From positions 1-9,824 of the forward strand of contig NZ_JAILQF010000449.1 of the NCBI RefSeq assembly GCF_024699075.1: a stretch of 9,824 nt of DNA, given 5' to 3'. The translations under genes were made by a program, and so were the position numbers. This document shows, piece after piece, positions 1-6,883 of this stretch. The notes beneath the pieces are model-generated. The model was given only the letters and a program-made list of their open reading frames with translations. It was not told the DNA's origin and did not search any database. Positions within the stretch are counted from its first letter, which is position 1; each line of letters opens with the position of its first letter. The DNA comes from Butyrivibrio sp. Lineage in GTDB: Bacteria; Bacillota_A; Clostridia; Lachnospirales; Lachnospiraceae.

Positions 1-1973
1 GAATGGAAGAATTCTGCAAGGTAATTCTCTTTTTTATCTTTCAGCCTTTCATGAACAGTAGACATATCATAATATTCTCTGAATTTCTCTCTTTCTGAAG
101 GTATGATAAATCTTTCGGAATATATACGTACTGCCTCTTTGGAATCAGTGCTTTCATCAGTTATTCTGCCCTGACTTGAGTTAAGATATATATTTTCAAC
201 TCTACCTGATTCATCATAGAGATCAATTCTGAAGTAGAGCGTCAGCATATGGCGCATGGCAGCCTGTATGTTACGTGCCTGAAGAATGGTCTTTTGGGAT
301 GAGAGATTAGTGCTTGAAAGAAGATAGACAGCGGTATCTCCTTTTCTTGCAAGGAATTTCATACGCTCATTTATTACCATACCATTTATAATAAGGTCAG
401 TTGATTCTATCTTACCTGTATTTTCAGCCTTTTTGGCAAGCTCAAAGAACATATCGTTTTCACGAACGCCTTTTTCTCTGGACCTTTCTTCTGCCTGTTC
501 TTTTGAATTTATATTAAGATTTAAAAGAAGTTCTTTAAAGGCATCATTATAAAGAATATAAGAAAGATTATCTCCATCAGCTACTTCGCAGATGGCGATT
601 GCTTCTTCGCTGTAAATTCTGGTCATTGAAGTATCAAAAGGAGAGGGCGAAAGAACATTTACTTCACCCATTTTGTCGTAGTAGTTGTGGTAATCTAAGT
701 CTTCACAGTTATCATCCATTTGAACAGCAGGGTCACATGGCTTTGGTTTACCAAAGTAGTAGCCCTGTATTTTTTCACATCCTATGGAACGAAGGAAGTT
801 AAACTCTTCTTCAGTCTCGATTCCTTCTGCAAGTGTGTGCATTTTGAGTGTTTTGGACATGTTGATGACTGAAGCAAGGATGATCCTTGATCTTGGATTA
901 TCATTCATGTCTTTAAGGAACATTCTGTCTATCTTGATAAGATCAAACTGGTAGGTTTGCAGGTTATTAAGTGAAGAAAATCCACTTCCAAAGTCGTCCA
1001 TCCATATCTGATATCCTGCTTTTCTGAAATGATCTACGCCTTGTGTAAGAGGTGTATTAGCTTCAGCAAAAGCACCTTCTGTAATTTCGATATTAAGAAG
1101 CTTTGGTGGAAGCATATATTTTTTTCTTATATTATCAGTTTCTTTAAAGATATCGCATAAAAGAAAGTCGAGACGGGATAAGTTTACAGATATGGGCTGA
1201 ACTGGAAAACCATTGTCTATGGCGGCTTTTTGTACCATGCATACCTGCTCTATAATGCACAGATCAAGCATATGTATGAGCTTTGCATTTTCAAGGATAG
1301 GTACAAATACATTAGGAGCTATAAAGCCATAGGTTGGATCGATCCATCTTGCAAGAGCTTCATAACCGCATACTTTTCCTGTAAGAGCTCTTATAACACA
1401 TTGAAAATAAGGCTGTATATAGTGATTCTTGACAGCGTTTTCAAATCCTGTGATTATGTAGTGTCTGAAGTTTAGCTCAGTTTTGATATCCTCGTTATAG
1501 AATATGATATGTCTGTTTATATCATCTTCTATGTAGTCGCAGGCAAGCTTGGCACAATCGATCATCTGCGTTGGCTTTTTGCCGCTTTTATCATTTATAT
1601 AGATTCCGCATTTGATGTGCATCAGAATGGATTTTTGATAGTTAGAGATATTGTCCTGAATACGATCAAGCTTATCCTGGATCTCTTCCTGCTTGGAATA
1701 TTTTACACATAAGATAAATCTATCGCCGGAAACCCTGCCAAGTAGTTCATCCGGAAATGTATCATGGATATCTTCAGATAGAAGATCCAGGAAATGGTCG
1801 CCTTCTGCAAATCCATAACTTTGGTTAAAGGTCTTAAAATTGGACACGTTAATGAATATGAAAGCACAGTTGCTATTCATGATGCTTTCAGCGTTTTCGT
1901 TGACTTTATTTATAAAACTTCCTATTGTCAGAAATTTTGATCTGGAGTCGAATTCCTTAAGGCTTCCTGCCAT
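1..1973 (-). CDS. GGDEF(degenerate)-EAL c-di-GMP phosphodiesterase with PAS-like C-terminus, partial
   Basis: The reading frame is open from an ATG at 1973 to the left window edge (657 codons visible), so the C-terminus is missing. Residues 1-165 form a GGDEF-like domain whose signature site reads SGDRF (82-86) instead of GG(D/E)EF, so cyclase activity is unlikely. Residues 180-415 form an EAL domain with every hallmark visible: EALAR (205-209), N264 in SVNLS, EITE (296-299), DDFGSGFSSL (326-335), K347 in IKIDR, EGIET (383-387) and QGYYF (403-407). In the family these bind metal and c-di-GMP and hydrolyse it to pGpG, so phosphodiesterase activity is expected. Residues 455 onward look like a PAS-type sensor (IYSEEAIAICEV, then FRIDLYDESG and a stretch ending MSTVHERLKDKK) of the kind that precedes a further GGDEF domain in Lachnospiraceae; that continuation lies outside the window. 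No signal peptide or membrane segment is seen, so it is probably cytosolic. The start is supported by a GGGGGGAA ribosome binding site 8 bases upstream. Confidence 0.9.
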   Translation of the reverse strand, partial: MAGSLKEFDSRSKFLTIGSFINKVNENAESIMNSNCAFIFINVSNFKTFNQSYGFAEGDHFLDLLSEDIHDTFPDELLGRVSGDRFILCVKYSKQEEIQDKLDRIQDNISNYQKSILMHIKCGIYINDKSGKKPTQMIDCAKLACDYIEDDINRHIIFYNEDIKTELNFRHYIITGFENAVKNHYIQPYFQCVIRALTGKVCGYEALARWIDPTYGFIAPNVFVPILENAKLIHMLDLCIIEQVCMVQKAAIDNGFPVQPISVNLSRLDFLLCDIFKETDNIRKKYMLPPKLLNIEITEGAFAEANTPLTQGVDHFRKAGYQIWMDDFGSGFSSLNNLQTYQFDLIKIDRMFLKDMNDNPRSRIILASVINMSKTLKMHTLAEGIETEEEFNFLRSIGCEKIQGYYFGKPKPCDPAVQMDDNCEDLDYHNYYDKMGEVNVLSPSPFDTSMTRIYSEEAIAICEVADGDNLSYILYNDAFKELLLNLNINSKEQAEERSREKGVRENDMFFELAKKAENTGKIESTDLIINGMVINERMKFLARKGDTAVYLLSSTNLSSQKTILQARNIQAAMRHMLTLYFRIDLYDESGRVENIYLNSSQGRITDESTDSKEAVRIYSERFIIPSEREKFREYYDMSTVHERLKDKKENYLAEFFH

Positions 1974-2007
1974 ATGATAGCTTCCCCCCTGAAGTTAGAA
2001 AAAGATG

Positions 2008-2063
2008 ATCATAGGTATTAAGTATGTAGGGGTAAATGTAGCACCCTTATGACTTTATGTAAA
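2008..2063 (-). promoter_or_regulatory. candidate overlapping SigA-type promoters of the GGDEF-EAL gene
   Basis: Read on the minus strand, two -35/-10 pairs with exact 17-base spacing occur upstream of the GGDEF-EAL start: TTTACA (2063-2058) with TACATT (2040-2035), and TTTACC (2036-2031) with TATGAT (2013-2008). The second has the better -10 (5/6 matches to TATAAT). Such pairs arise by chance in AT-rich DNA, so this is only a candidate. Either would leave a short leader before the gene. Confidence 0.35.
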
Positions 2064-2187
2064 TTTTATGATTTCTTATCACAAAGTTCCGATTATATTT
2101 TCGGAATAAATCCCCAAAAACTTAAGGTTAATGATAAAATGATGCCATGGGTTAATGGGCAGTTTATTCTGCTACACTAATCTTTAT

Positions 2188-2269
2188 AAAAAGCTTTTCT
2201 ATTATTATTTAATATAGCTTCTATAAATAGTTTTTGATTATTATTTAATATGGACCTTAAAAAGCTTTT
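2188..2269. repeat. paired AT-rich repeats and twin AAAAGCTTTT palindromes
   Basis: The 15-base string ATTATTATTTAATAT occurs at 2201-2215 and again at 2237-2251, 36 bases apart. They are flanked by two copies of AAAAAGCTTTT (2188-2198 and 2259-2269), which contain the perfect 10-base palindrome AAAAGCTTTT, 71 bases apart. The right palindrome sits 26 bases before the methyltransferase start. The arrangement could be an operator pair or a local duplication; no regulator family is recognised. Confidence 0.55.
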
Positions 2270-2295
2270 GAATATTTTTTACTGCGAGGATTATT

Positions 2296-3150
2296 ATGGA
2301 TTCATATACAGATTTTGCGCTTGTTTATGATACTTTTATGGATGAAACGCCCTATAGTGAATGGGCTGATTATATAAGTAGTCTTATACATAAATATGGT
2401 ATTTCAAAGCCGGTAACGGATGATATAAATAGTGATAAGTCTGATAATGACTTACAAGATGTGAGTGACAAACTGTCACAGGAAAGGGATATGGTAGTAG
2501 AACTTGGCTGCGGTACAGGCTCTTTTGCTGAAGAGATGGCGGCACGAGGCTATGATATCATGGGAATTGATAATTCCGAGCAGATGCTACAGATTGCTAT
2601 AAATAAGAGAGACAAGTCAGGTCATGATATCATGTATCTTGAACAGGATATGAGAGAGTTTGAGCTTTTCTGCACTGCAGGAACCTTCCTTAGTGTATGC
2701 GACAGTGTTAATTATCTTACAGATCCTTTAGATGTTGTAAAGATGCTCAAACTTGTCAATAATTATCTGTATCCTGAAGGAATCATCATCTTTGATTTTA
2801 ATACCGTGCACAAATACCGCGATATAATTGGTGATACAACAATTGCAGAAGACAGAGAAGATTGTGCATTTATCTGGGATAACTGGTATGATGATGATAC
2901 TTTTATAAATGAATACGACCTTACTATCTTCGTACATGAAGAAGATGACAGGTACAGAAAATTCAGTGAGACACATTTCCAAAGAGGCTATACTCTTGAT
3001 GAAATGATGGATATAGTTGAAAAGTCAGGGATGCAGTTTGTTAAGGCTATAGATGCTGATACTCACAAAGATCCTGACAGCGACAGCCAGAGGATATATA
3101 TTATCGCAAGGAAGAATACCGAGAATAATACAGAGGTTGTCGAAGACTAA
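2296..3150 (+). CDS. class I SAM-dependent methyltransferase
   Basis: This 284-residue cytosolic protein has a Rossmann-type methyltransferase core. Motif I is VVELGCGTG (67-75), the acidic residue after strand 2 is D92 in GIDNS, and D118 in EQDMREF matches the next motif. The N-terminus (YTDFALVYDTFMDETPYSEW) is typical of clostridial small-molecule or tRNA-type methyltransferases of unassigned substrate. Residues 38-64 are a Ser/Asp-rich stretch between the N-terminal helix and motif I that looks like a poorly conserved insert, and the C-terminus ends in an Asn/Glu-rich tail. The substrate cannot be told from sequence. It heads a tight group with hslO (36-base gap) and dapF, so co-transcription is likely. 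The ATG is supported by GAGGA five bases upstream. Confidence 0.88.
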   Translation: MDSYTDFALVYDTFMDETPYSEWADYISSLIHKYGISKPVTDDINSDKSDNDLQDVSDKLSQERDMVVELGCGTGSFAEEMAARGYDIMGIDNSEQMLQIAINKRDKSGHDIMYLEQDMREFELFCTAGTFLSVCDSVNYLTDPLDVVKMLKLVNNYLYPEGIIIFDFNTVHKYRDIIGDTTIAEDREDCAFIWDNWYDDDTFINEYDLTIFVHEEDDRYRKFSETHFQRGYTLDEMMDIVEKSGMQFVKAIDADTHKDPDSDSQRIYIIARKNTENNTEVVED

Positions 3151-3186
3151 AACAATTTTTTTAAAAGAAATTAGAAAGTAGGAATT

Positions 3187-4074
3187 ATGGAAACAAATGA
3201 AAGTTACAAAGATTACATGGTGCGTGCTACAGCTGCATCCGATCAGATAAGAGCCTTTGCGGTTACTTCGAGAAATCTTGTAGAGACTGCAAGGAAAGCT
3301 CACAATACAAGCCCTATAGCTACAGCTGCTCTTGGTCGTCTTATGTCAGGAACTCTTATGATGGGTTCCATGATGGAAAATGAAAAGGATCTTATTACAG
3401 TCAAGATAGACGGCGATGGCCCTTTAGGAGGAGTCCTTGCAACAGCCAACAATAAAGGCCAGGTCAAGGGCTATGTTAATAACGGTTATGTAATCCTTCC
3501 TCCTAATGCATCAGGACATCTTAATGTAGGCGGTGGTATAGGCAAGGGTACATTTACTGTTATCCGTGACATGGGCATGAAGGATCCTTATGTTGGACAG
3601 GTTCCTTTGTACACAGGCGAGATCGCAGAAGATTTCACTTATTATTTTGCCCAGTCCCAGCAGACTCCTTCATCAGTAGGTCTTGGAGTTCTTATGAATC
3701 ATGAGAATACTGTTAGAGAGGCCGGCGGATTTATAGTTCAGCTTATGCCTTTTGCAGATGATGCTGTAATATCTCATCTTGAAGATAATCTTAAGAAGTT
3801 TACTACAGTTACTGATGTTTTAAGAGAGGGTAAGAGCCCTGAAGAAATGCTTGAGATAGTGCTTGACGGCTTTGATATCAAATGGAACGGAACCATGCCT
3901 GTAGAGTGGCACTGCAACTGTTCCAAGGATCGTGTTGCAAGGGGGCTTAAGCTTCTTGGACACAAGGAACTTGATGATATAATAAATGATGGAAAGCCTA
4001 TAGAGACCAAGTGCCATTTTTGTGGAAAGACCTATAGTTTTGATATAGATGAGCTTAAGAGCCTTCTTTCATAA
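3187..4074 (+). CDS. hslO: Hsp33 redox-regulated holdase chaperone
   Basis: Hsp33 is a cytosolic chaperone that is inactive when its four cysteines hold zinc and becomes a holdase for unfolding proteins when oxidative stress forms disulfides. All four cysteines are visible near the C-terminus: CNC (C243, C245) and CHFC (C276, C279), the CxC...CxxC pattern of the family. The N-terminal core also fits: RATAASDQIRAFAV (13-26), then a glycine-rich segment GDGPLGG (76-82), VNNGYV, and a QSQQTPSSVGLGV stretch (156-168). The length of 295 residues is normal. An AGTAGGA ribosome binding site precedes the ATG. It lies between the methyltransferase and dapF with short gaps on both sides, which suggests operon membership rather than a functional link to lysine synthesis. 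No obvious heat-shock promoter or CIRCE-like element was seen directly upstream. Confidence 0.96.
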   Translation: METNESYKDYMVRATAASDQIRAFAVTSRNLVETARKAHNTSPIATAALGRLMSGTLMMGSMMENEKDLITVKIDGDGPLGGVLATANNKGQVKGYVNNGYVILPPNASGHLNVGGGIGKGTFTVIRDMGMKDPYVGQVPLYTGEIAEDFTYYFAQSQQTPSSVGLGVLMNHENTVREAGGFIVQLMPFADDAVISHLEDNLKKFTTVTDVLREGKSPEEMLEIVLDGFDIKWNGTMPVEWHCNCSKDRVARGLKLLGHKELDDIINDGKPIETKCHFCGKTYSFDIDELKSLLS

Positions 4075-4109
4075 ATGAGAATTAACCCAGACAGAAAGGA
4101 CAGATAATT

Positions 4110-4982
4110 ATGGCAACAATTACTTTTACCAAGATGCAGGGTGCCGGCAATGATTATATTTATGTAGACGGCGCCAAAAATGTGATACCAAATGATCAGA
4201 AGCCTTTAGTTGTTCGTAAGCTTTCAGACCGTCACTTTGGAATAGGCGGAGATGGAGTTATATTTATAAATCCTATAGAAGGTGCAGATTTTGAAATGGA
4301 GATGTACAACGCCGACGGTTCAAGAGGTGAGATGTGCGGCAATGGCATAAGATGTGTTGCAAAGTTTGTTTATGATCATGGTATGACAGATAAGACCAAG
4401 GATCTTGCTATAAGTTCTTTTGGAAGAAACCGTTATCTTGATCTTACAGTTACAGACGGTAAGGTTACTATGGTCAAGGTCAATATGGGAGCGCCTATCC
4501 TTATCCCTTCCCAGATTCCTGTAGATGAATCAAAGTTCCATGACAGGGATCAGATAGTTGACTTTCCTATTCCTATAGAAGACAGAAATTTCAGAATGAC
4601 CTGCGTGTCAATGGGTAATCCCCATGCAGTTGTATTTGTAAATGAGAATGAAAAGCTTGCTGATTATCCTATAGAAAAATATGGTAGAAAGTTCGAAAAT
4701 CATCCTTATTTTCCTCAGAGAACCAATACAGAATTCGTCCATGTAGATGACAGGAAAAATGTCCATATGAGAGTATGGGAAAGAGGTACAGGAGAGACTC
4801 TTGCCTGCGGTACAGGATGCTGTGCAACAGCTGTTGCCTGTATCCTGAACGGATATACAGATGATGAAGTAACTGTTCATGTCCTTGGAGGAGATATCAT
4901 CTGCAGATGGGACAGGGAAAGTAATAATGTATATATGACAGGACCTGCCGTAACAGTTTTTGACGGAAGCGTGGAAATTTAA
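4110..4982 (+). CDS. dapF: diaminopimelate epimerase
   Basis: DapF interconverts LL- and meso-diaminopimelate without a cofactor, giving the lysine precursor and the peptidoglycan cross-linking residue. The two catalytic cysteines are visible in their standard contexts: C76 in GEMCGNGIRC and C233 in LACGTG. The N-terminal MQGAGNDYIYVD (9-20), the NADGSRGE segment (68-75), NPHAV (170-174) and the RVWERGTGET stretch (221-230) are also diagnostic. The length of 290 residues is slightly longer than the E. coli enzyme and normal for Clostridia. An AAAGGA ribosome binding site lies nine bases before the ATG. It is the last gene of the methyltransferase-hslO-dapF group and is followed at once by a strong hairpin, consistent with the operon end. 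Other aspartate-pathway genes lie about 2 kb downstream in a separate unit. Confidence 0.97.
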   Translation: MATITFTKMQGAGNDYIYVDGAKNVIPNDQKPLVVRKLSDRHFGIGGDGVIFINPIEGADFEMEMYNADGSRGEMCGNGIRCVAKFVYDHGMTDKTKDLAISSFGRNRYLDLTVTDGKVTMVKVNMGAPILIPSQIPVDESKFHDRDQIVDFPIPIEDRNFRMTCVSMGNPHAVVFVNENEKLADYPIEKYGRKFENHPYFPQRTNTEFVHVDDRKNVHMRVWERGTGETLACGTGCCATAVACILNGYTDDEVTVHVLGGDIICRWDRESNNVYMTGPAVTVFDGSVEI

Positions 4983-4993
4983 TAATAATCATG

Positions 4994-5035
4994 AATGATA
5001 CACTTTTACATGCAAGTTTGTAAAAGTGTATTATT
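4994..5035 (+). terminator. strong stem-loop after dapF, probable transcription terminator
   Basis: ATACACTTTTACA (4998-5010) pairs perfectly with TGTAAAAGTGTAT (5019-5031) around an 8-base loop. Allowing one G-T pair, the stem extends to 17 bp from 4994 to 5035. It begins 11 bases after the dapF stop codon. The following sequence is T/A-mixed rather than a clean T-run, so termination may be imperfect; the further hairpins downstream could act in series. Being symmetric it could work for either strand, but no convergent gene is present. Confidence 0.65.
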
Positions 5036-5140
5036 ATAGGCTTTTATAGGCATGTTTATAAAAATGTATTATTATTGGCTTTTATATGTATGTTTGTAAA
5101 AGCGTATTATTATGGGCTTTTATCATGTAAATTGTTAAAA
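5003..5140. repeat. 38-bp tandem hairpin repeat, three copies plus degenerate fourth
   Basis: Units start at 5003, 5041, 5079 and 5117, an exact 38-base period. Units 1-3 differ from each other at 5 or 6 of 38 positions; the fourth is recognisable only to about 5140. Each unit begins CTTTTA and carries a complementary TAAAA block around positions 17-24, forming a stem of 7-9 bp, followed by GTATTATTAT. Unit position 7 pairs with position 18 and reads C-G, T-A and T-G in units 1, 2 and 3, so pairing is kept although the bases change. Position 0 against position 25 reads A-T, G-T and G-C. The first unit overlaps the dapF terminator hairpin. Confidence 0.85.
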
Positions 5141-5191
5141 TTTTACAAAATTTTTATCAAAATTATGGAAAAAATGAAGTGCCAAAAACTC

Positions 5192-5220
5192 TTGATAAGA
5201 TAGTATAAATCAGTTACATT
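5192..5220 (+). promoter_or_regulatory. candidate SigA promoter for the structured RNA
   Basis: TTGATA (5192-5197) is followed after exactly 17 bases by TACATT (5215-5220). The -35 matches the consensus at 5 of 6 positions and the -10 at 4 of 6. Initiation would fall near 5227, four bases before the closing stem of the RNA. The match of predicted start to the first helix is the best argument for it. Confidence 0.45.
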
Positions 5221-5226
5221 ATAAAA

Positions 5227-5500
5227 GGCGCTTATAGAAATGAACTATGGATATTTCACCATCGTAGTGTACGGGTTGGGGAACCGGTATTAAGCGATGC
5301 AATCAGCTTCAGGAACCAGGGAGGTATGAATGTTTATATATTTCCGCTGTAATGGCGGTATCTATATATAAGTTACATGGCAGCATGTGATGAACGACGT
5401 TTAAAGACCTGAAATACTGAATTACATCTCGTAGGGTGGCGTGATCTATAAGTTTTGAAGGAGCACTTGTGACAGGGAGTTGCAAGATGCTTCTTTTTTT
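5227..5500 (+). ncRNA. large structured noncoding RNA, raiA-motif-like candidate
   Basis: About 270 nt of more GC-balanced, fold-rich sequence lies in an AT-rich spacer without a credible long reading frame. The ends are joined by a perfect 8-bp stem, CTTATAGA (5231-5238) with TCTATAAG (5445-5452). Inside are GGTT/AACC closing a GGGG loop (within 5272-5289); AAGC-GAT/ATC-GCTT (5292-5309); TTCAGG (5308-5313) with CCTGAA (5408-5413), enclosing the next two; TTATATAT (5334-5341) with ATATATAA (5364-5371), capped by CCGC/GCGG; and ACATG/CATGT (about 5375-5388). It ends in an intrinsic terminator with seven T. The size, the GGGTTGGGGAACC and GGGAGGTATGAATG blocks, and the clostridial host recall the raiA motif, a noncoding RNA class of Firmicutes and Actinobacteria. 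That is recollection, not a search. The usual downstream raiA gene is absent. Alternatives are a cis leader of the glycosyltransferase 3' of it or an unnamed class. RNA nature is far surer than the family name. Confidence 0.7.
5457..5500 (+). terminator. intrinsic terminator of the structured RNA
   Basis: GAAGGAGCA (5457-5465) pairs with TGCTTCTTT (5488-5496) using two G-T pairs, then CTTG (5466-5469) pairs with CAAG (5483-5486) across one bulged A, and the stem continues with GAC/GTT to a short AGGGA loop. Seven T residues (5494-5500) follow. This is a classical Rho-independent terminator only five bases after the closing stem of the RNA, marking its 3' end. It lies 94 bases before the next start codon, so it could also limit read-through into that gene. 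Confidence 0.85.
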
Positions 5501-5594
5501 GTCAAAATTAATATAAATCAGCTTAAAATCCGTCGCTTTTAGATTGCGGGAAGTTCAAATGATTTTTTCATTATAGGAAAAGAGGTCCGCTTGT

Positions 5595-6773
5595 ATGCGT
5601 ATTCTATATTATGTATGGAATGAATTTACAGGTGAAGATACCAGAATGGTAATGCGAGAGCTTGGCCATGATGTTGAGGAGCTGCGCTATTCATGGAATC
5701 GTCTTGATGAAGATGAAGGTTTTGAAAGAGTTCTTGAGAATAGCCTCAGGATGAAGAAAGACGGTAAGAAGATAGACTGCGCCTTTACGTGGAATTTTTT
5801 TCCCATAATATCAAGAGTATGTCACAGGATGCATATCCCTTATATATCATGGGTATTTGATTCTCCTCATTTTCCTCTTGCTTCCAAGGAAGTTGTAAAT
5901 AGTGAAAACAGGATATATCTGTTCGATAAAGGTCTTGTTGATCTATATAAAAAGATTGGCATAGATACTGTTGATTACAGCCCTCTTGCAGTTAATTCCG
6001 TAAGGCTTAAGGCGCTTTCAGATAAATTGTCCCTATATCCTTGCTATGAGCATGATGTTACTTTTCTTGGCAATTTATATGATAATGAATACAATTTCTA
6101 TGACTTTACGGCGGAGTATCTTCCTGAGGATCTTAGGACGTTTTTTGAAGACGTCATGGAAAGACAAAGACATACCTTTGATGAAGATCTTATAGCTGAT
6201 GAGAATATTATTTCAAGAGGTATGATACAAAAGCTAAATGAGTATATGAAGTTTAGTCTTTCTGAAGATAAATACGATTTTGACCAGGATATTCTTATAA
6301 GAGATATCCTTAAAAAGAAGGTTACGCAGGATGAAAGGCGCATTCTTTTAGAGGATCTTGGTCTTAAATTTAAACTTGACCTTTATACTAAGGCAAATGG
6401 ACCTACGCTTTTAAATGTCCGTGATCTTGGAGAAGCAGACTATATGGGGCGTATGCCACATGTTTTTAACAGAAGTAAGATAAATCTCAACTTCATGATG
6501 AGATCTATAAGGACAGGTATGTCACTCAGGGTCCTTGATGTTATGGGATCCGGAGGTTTTCTTATATCTACATACAGAAGCGAGCTTTCAGAGTATTTCA
6601 CTGACGGACAGGATCTTGTTATTGTTCATAATAGTGAGGAACTTCCTGATAAAATCGATTATTATTTAAGGCATGAAGAAGAGAGAAAAGAGATTGCCAG
6701 ACGCGGACAGGAGAAAGTATTTAGTCTTTTTGATTACAGAATAATACTTCCGAAGATCCTTGAGTTGTCCTGA
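5595..6773 (+). CDS. CgeB/DUF3880-like glycosyltransferase
   Basis: This 392-residue protein looks like a GT-B-fold glycosyltransferase of the CgeB type. The N-terminal half starts with a hydrophobic strand (MRILYYVWNE) and has the HIPYISWVFDSPHFPL segment (80-95) typical of the DUF3880 region. The C-terminal part has FNRSKINLNF, then LRVLDVMGSGGFLIST and the SELSEYFTDGQDLVIVHNSEEL stretch, matching the Glyco_trans_1_2 nucleotide-sugar binding domain, and ends with an REGQEKV-like helix region (here RRGQEKVFSLFDY). In this family the domain transfers sugars to spore coat, flagellin or cell-surface acceptors; the acceptor here is unknown. No signal peptide or membrane segment is seen, so it is probably cytosolic. 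It stands alone between a terminator and a promoter. AGAGGT eight bases upstream supports the ATG. No clear own promoter was found in 5501-5580. Confidence 0.8.
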   Translation: MRILYYVWNEFTGEDTRMVMRELGHDVEELRYSWNRLDEDEGFERVLENSLRMKKDGKKIDCAFTWNFFPIISRVCHRMHIPYISWVFDSPHFPLASKEVVNSENRIYLFDKGLVDLYKKIGIDTVDYSPLAVNSVRLKALSDKLSLYPCYEHDVTFLGNLYDNEYNFYDFTAEYLPEDLRTFFEDVMERQRHTFDEDLIADENIISRGMIQKLNEYMKFSLSEDKYDFDQDILIRDILKKKVTQDERRILLEDLGLKFKLDLYTKANGPTLLNVRDLGEADYMGRMPHVFNRSKINLNFMMRSIRTGMSLRVLDVMGSGGFLISTYRSELSEYFTDGQDLVIVHNSEELPDKIDYYLRHEEERKEIARRGQEKVFSLFDYRIILPKILELS

Positions 6774-6845
6774 TAACAATTATTTTTTGGTAATAATTAA
6801 TGTATCTTTATGCGTTTTTAGAAAATGTTTGGATAATATTTATGG

Positions 6846-6874
6846 TTGCCTCTGCCACTTTAGTGTGATAGAAT
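6846..6874 (+). promoter_or_regulatory. extended -10 SigA promoter of the ACT-hom-aspartokinase group
   Basis: TTGCCT (6846-6851) and TAGAAT (6869-6874) are spaced by exactly 17 bases, and TG at 6866-6867 gives an extended -10 (TGnTAGAAT). The -35 matches at 4 of 6 positions and the -10 at 5 of 6. Initiation is expected near 6881, leaving a leader of about 50 nt before the ACT-domain gene. It is the best promoter match in the window. Confidence 0.6.
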
Positions 6875-6883
6875 ATCTTTCAT

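Larger units (their letters stand above)
1974..2295. other. divergent intergenic region
   Basis: These 322 AT-rich bases separate two divergently transcribed genes and must hold both promoters. The left half carries the minus-strand ribosome binding site and promoter candidates. The right half carries paired repeats listed separately. No convincing SigA promoter for the plus-strand methyltransferase was found: the two TAATAT -10 candidates (2210-2215 and 2246-2251) lack good -35 partners. No RNA gene, transporter of mobility or coding frame is apparent. Confidence 0.6.

Noticed and set aside
599..1712. Short plus-strand reading frames within 599-1712
   Set aside because: They lie opposite the continuous GGDEF-EAL coding frame, have no domain similarity or ribosome binding sites, and are shadows of it.
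5003..5140. CRISPR-like array
   Set aside because: The period is an uninterrupted 38 bases with the whole unit repeated; there are no unique spacers between conserved repeats.
5432..5444. AGGGTGGCG resembling the T-box core
   Set aside because: The continuation ACCGCG of the T-box is absent, the helices do not follow stem I/antiterminator order, and the downstream gene is neither an aminoacyl-tRNA synthetase nor an amino-acid gene.
6778..6798. AATTATT/AATAATT inverted repeat after the glycosyltransferase as a terminator
   Set aside because: The 7-bp stem is A/T only and has no following T-run, so it is too weak to call a terminator.
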